From NCBI RefSeq assembly GCF_021018895.1, contig NC_079376.1, positions 17,416,001-17,480,000 of the forward strand: 64,000 nucleotides of DNA. Reading direction: 5' to 3'. Shown here in pieces: positions 61,791-64,000 of the stretch (positions within the stretch are counted from its first letter, which is position 1; every line of letters starts with the position of its first letter). This stretch comes from Seriola aureovittata. Taxonomy: Eukaryota > Chordata > Actinopteri > Carangiformes > Carangidae. A model generated the notes under the pieces. That model searched no databases. It was not told the DNA's origin and was given only the letters and a program-made list of their open reading frames with translations. The position numbers were made by a program, and so were the translations under genes.

Positions 61791-64000
61791 CCTCCTGTGC
61801 TCTCATGCCGATCCGCCTGTTCATCTCGGAGCCCAAATGGCAACAGGCAAACCAGACAGCATGACTCCGACAATATTACGACACACCGGACCATTTTTGT
61901 CCGAGTTCTGGCTGAGTCTGGTTTTAAACAAAGGATTCATCTTTTAGAAGGTCTTAGGAACTGAGGGCAAAGGGCTGAGCTGAGATCTTTACAGAGGAAT
62001 ATAAACTTGGGCATGAGGTAGTGTACCAATATGGATATACACGTATTGTTCATCATCAAAAAAAAAAACCCCAAAAAAACTCTAAATCCAGTGATTTCCA
62101 GCCTTTACCTCTGCAGTGGAAACACATCCCTCTTGGCCTTGCTAAAGTCAGAGGGACTCTGACAATTCACAATATAGTGGAGAAGGCAACCACTCTGCTA
62201 GGACTTACTATAATCCTTCAATTTCATATTTTAGCTGGGTGTGATAACAGGGCCACTCTATCTGCCACACACTGCTGGCACTGTCAAAAAACAAAGACAG
62301 ACGGTCAAAAGATCACTCTCCTCCAATTAAGATTTCCCTTCGCAGGTCAAATGTAATATGTGTGTGAGTGTGCGCTGTGTGTCATGGTGAAAGGTACCAA
62401 ATATAGCAGCTGTAAGGCACCGGTATGGTGGTATATTTTTATAACGTGGCTCGGAATAAAAGATCACAGCTCCCCCATGAGGAAAGAAGTTGGCATAAAA
62501 TGACAAAAGTAAAAGAAAGTTTAGAGGGACAAAGAAGGAGGCTTTTACATGTGGAAGCTTTTGCCATGCATTATGGATGAATTTTACAAACACTGTCAGA
62601 GTGTGACAAAATCTGGGATCCATTTCAGATGTCTTTGCACCAAGGCCCTTTCAGTGTGTATCGGGACACAGCAGAACTATCTAAATGGGGAGAAAGGGAC
62701 AGATGAGTGGCAGTATATGTGTAAATCATTCAGGTAAGGAAAAAAAAAGAAGGGGCTGGAGGGGAAAGGAAGTGGTAGATAAGATGAAGAGCAGAAGTGG
62801 TCCCGGAAAAAGCAATGATTTGGAAATGGGTTTTGGCCCTGGCACATTACCGAGGTGTATCACGCTGTGAAAGGTGTTGTTTTTTTTTATCATTTCTCCC
62901 AGAAGAAATAGATATACAATACCCAGCCAGACAGTTCTTCTTCTTCTTCTTTTCCCTCCCAAAAAAAAAAAAAAAACATGCAGCAAAGCCAGCACTTTTC
63001 AGCCCTTGTCCCCCCCCCACCCCCCACTCCCCTTTCTCTCTGGGCCTCTGGCCAGCTTGGATGAATGGCAGCTAAAGTCGTCTCTAGCATCCTCATGTTC
63101 CTCCTGCATGGAGGTTTGTTCCATTACAAAAACTGGCTGCAGATGATGTGTGAGTGTGTGTCTGCAAACTATTCTTCCTAGAATAGCTCGCCACACTTCA
63201 GCAATTTTCCAAATTCCTACACCGGGGGCAGACACAACACAACACCTGATTGTTATAGCGAGATGAGCCGACGGGATTAAATCGGAAAAGATCTGTGTTT
63301 CTCTTATCAGTGAGAAAACAAAATGTTTTTGTTTTTTTTTTGACTCAGGTAAAATCTGAGGAAGGAATTCTGTGAACGCTGCAGACACAGAGGATGGTAC
63401 AAGGTGTTACTCAGTACTCAGCAACACTTTGCCCTCAGTTCTTTTCAGCTTAGGAACTCCCCAGCTGCAGAGCTTAGGTGTAAGACTGCTTATTAATAAT
63501 TAAAGTATTTAAATGGACTTTCATCAATATGTGCTGACTCAGGTCACTTCTTGGCACCACTTGACGGTAATAAAGGGTGTCCCTACCAATGATTAATTGC
63601 CACAGTTTTGCAAGTGGTCCAGGTGCACCAATACTGAAAATTCTAATGTGTGGTCAAAACACAATGAATAATAAATAGGGAACAGTGAATATTATGTAGG
63701 AGCAGAGATCATTACAGTATAAAGTATGGTGCATGTACATGAGTCTTCAGGGGATCAGAGAAAAGAATGTGAACTCATATGAGAACCAGTCACATACAAA
63801 ACCAGCCTGACCTGCAGGAGAAACCTGCCCACCCCCCGCAGCTCCTGCCTTGTCTCAATCATTCCTACAAGCCTTCACAGTGAACTGGCAGCCTGTTTAA
63901 ATTCAGCCTCCTACTCCAGTAGTGTTGACCTTGCAGTGTTTAGGCGGGCTGCTAAAACCTCTTCAAATAGTTGTCTGTGTGCGTGGCTGGCGGCAGGGGC
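61791..64000. other. Unique DNA to the window end
   Basis: Has A-rich runs (62060, 62960), a C-rich run at 63010-63025 and a donor-like TCAG|gtaagg at 62736 after the open frame 62549-62737 (contains TQQNYLNGEKGTDEWQYMCK). That frame has only weak upstream acceptors. No gene can be supported; one could continue beyond the window. Confidence 0.4.

Noticed and set aside
62549..62737. Cys-rich frame ending at a gtaagg donor
   Set aside because: A faint similarity to dermatopontin-type DRxWxxxC spacing could not be sustained over the segment, and the acceptors are weak.
1..64000. CRISPR arrays, rRNA, prokaryotic operons or an intact viral genome
   Set aside because: No regularly spaced direct repeats, no conserved rRNA segments, no dense long frames; the sequence is vertebrate-type nuclear DNA.

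Overview
This is vertebrate nuclear DNA, most likely from a spiny-rayed (percomorph) teleost fish. Three things point there. The sequence is AT-leaning and crowded with long (CA)n/(TG)n, (GA)n and (CT)n tracts. It carries several dispersed repeats of kinds I know from percomorph genomes, and the 3' end of an L2/Rex1-like LINE. Where candidate exons can be chained, the introns are short (125 and 196 bp), as in fish. There is no bacterial-style gene packing, and I found no rRNA, tRNA or CRISPR.

No protein-coding gene can be named with confidence. Most open frames are short, run through simple repeats, and occur about as often as chance predicts. The best gene-like structure is at the left: a CCAAT/GC-box promoter-like segment (about 6830-6903), an ATG exon ending in a strong donor (6904-6986), and three further exons with good splice signals (11889-11959, 12156-12189, 12315-12348). 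All junction phases agree, giving a 73-residue protein with no family I recognise. An alternative start in exon 2 would instead begin a signal-peptide-like sequence. Weaker stand-alone exon candidates lie at 13511-13614, 15961-15993 (minus), 36118-36155 (minus), 53697-53728, 54246-54401 and 61248-61324.

Layout. 1-6.8 kb: mostly unique DNA plus dispersed repeat families A and B. 6.8-12.35 kb: the candidate small gene. 12.35-24.5 kb: unique, enhancer-like DNA, a second family A copy, the first family C copy, and a pair of 92-94 bp direct repeats 720 bp apart. 24.5-29 kb: long TG tracts, a third family A copy, an AT-rich ATATG-word block and a 25-G homopolymer. 29-35 kb: enhancer-like DNA, a full-length family B copy and an LTR-like segment. 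35-47 kb: a 9-bp minisatellite, a GA tract, the second family C copy, a purine tract and clustered CA tracts. 47-64 kb: a 5'-truncated LINE, the fourth family A copy, more CA/CT tracts and mostly unique DNA.

The window is best read as intergenic or large-intron sequence, possibly with distal regulatory elements, around at most one small unrecognised gene. Conservation, expression and repeat-library comparisons would decide most open points; none could be run here.
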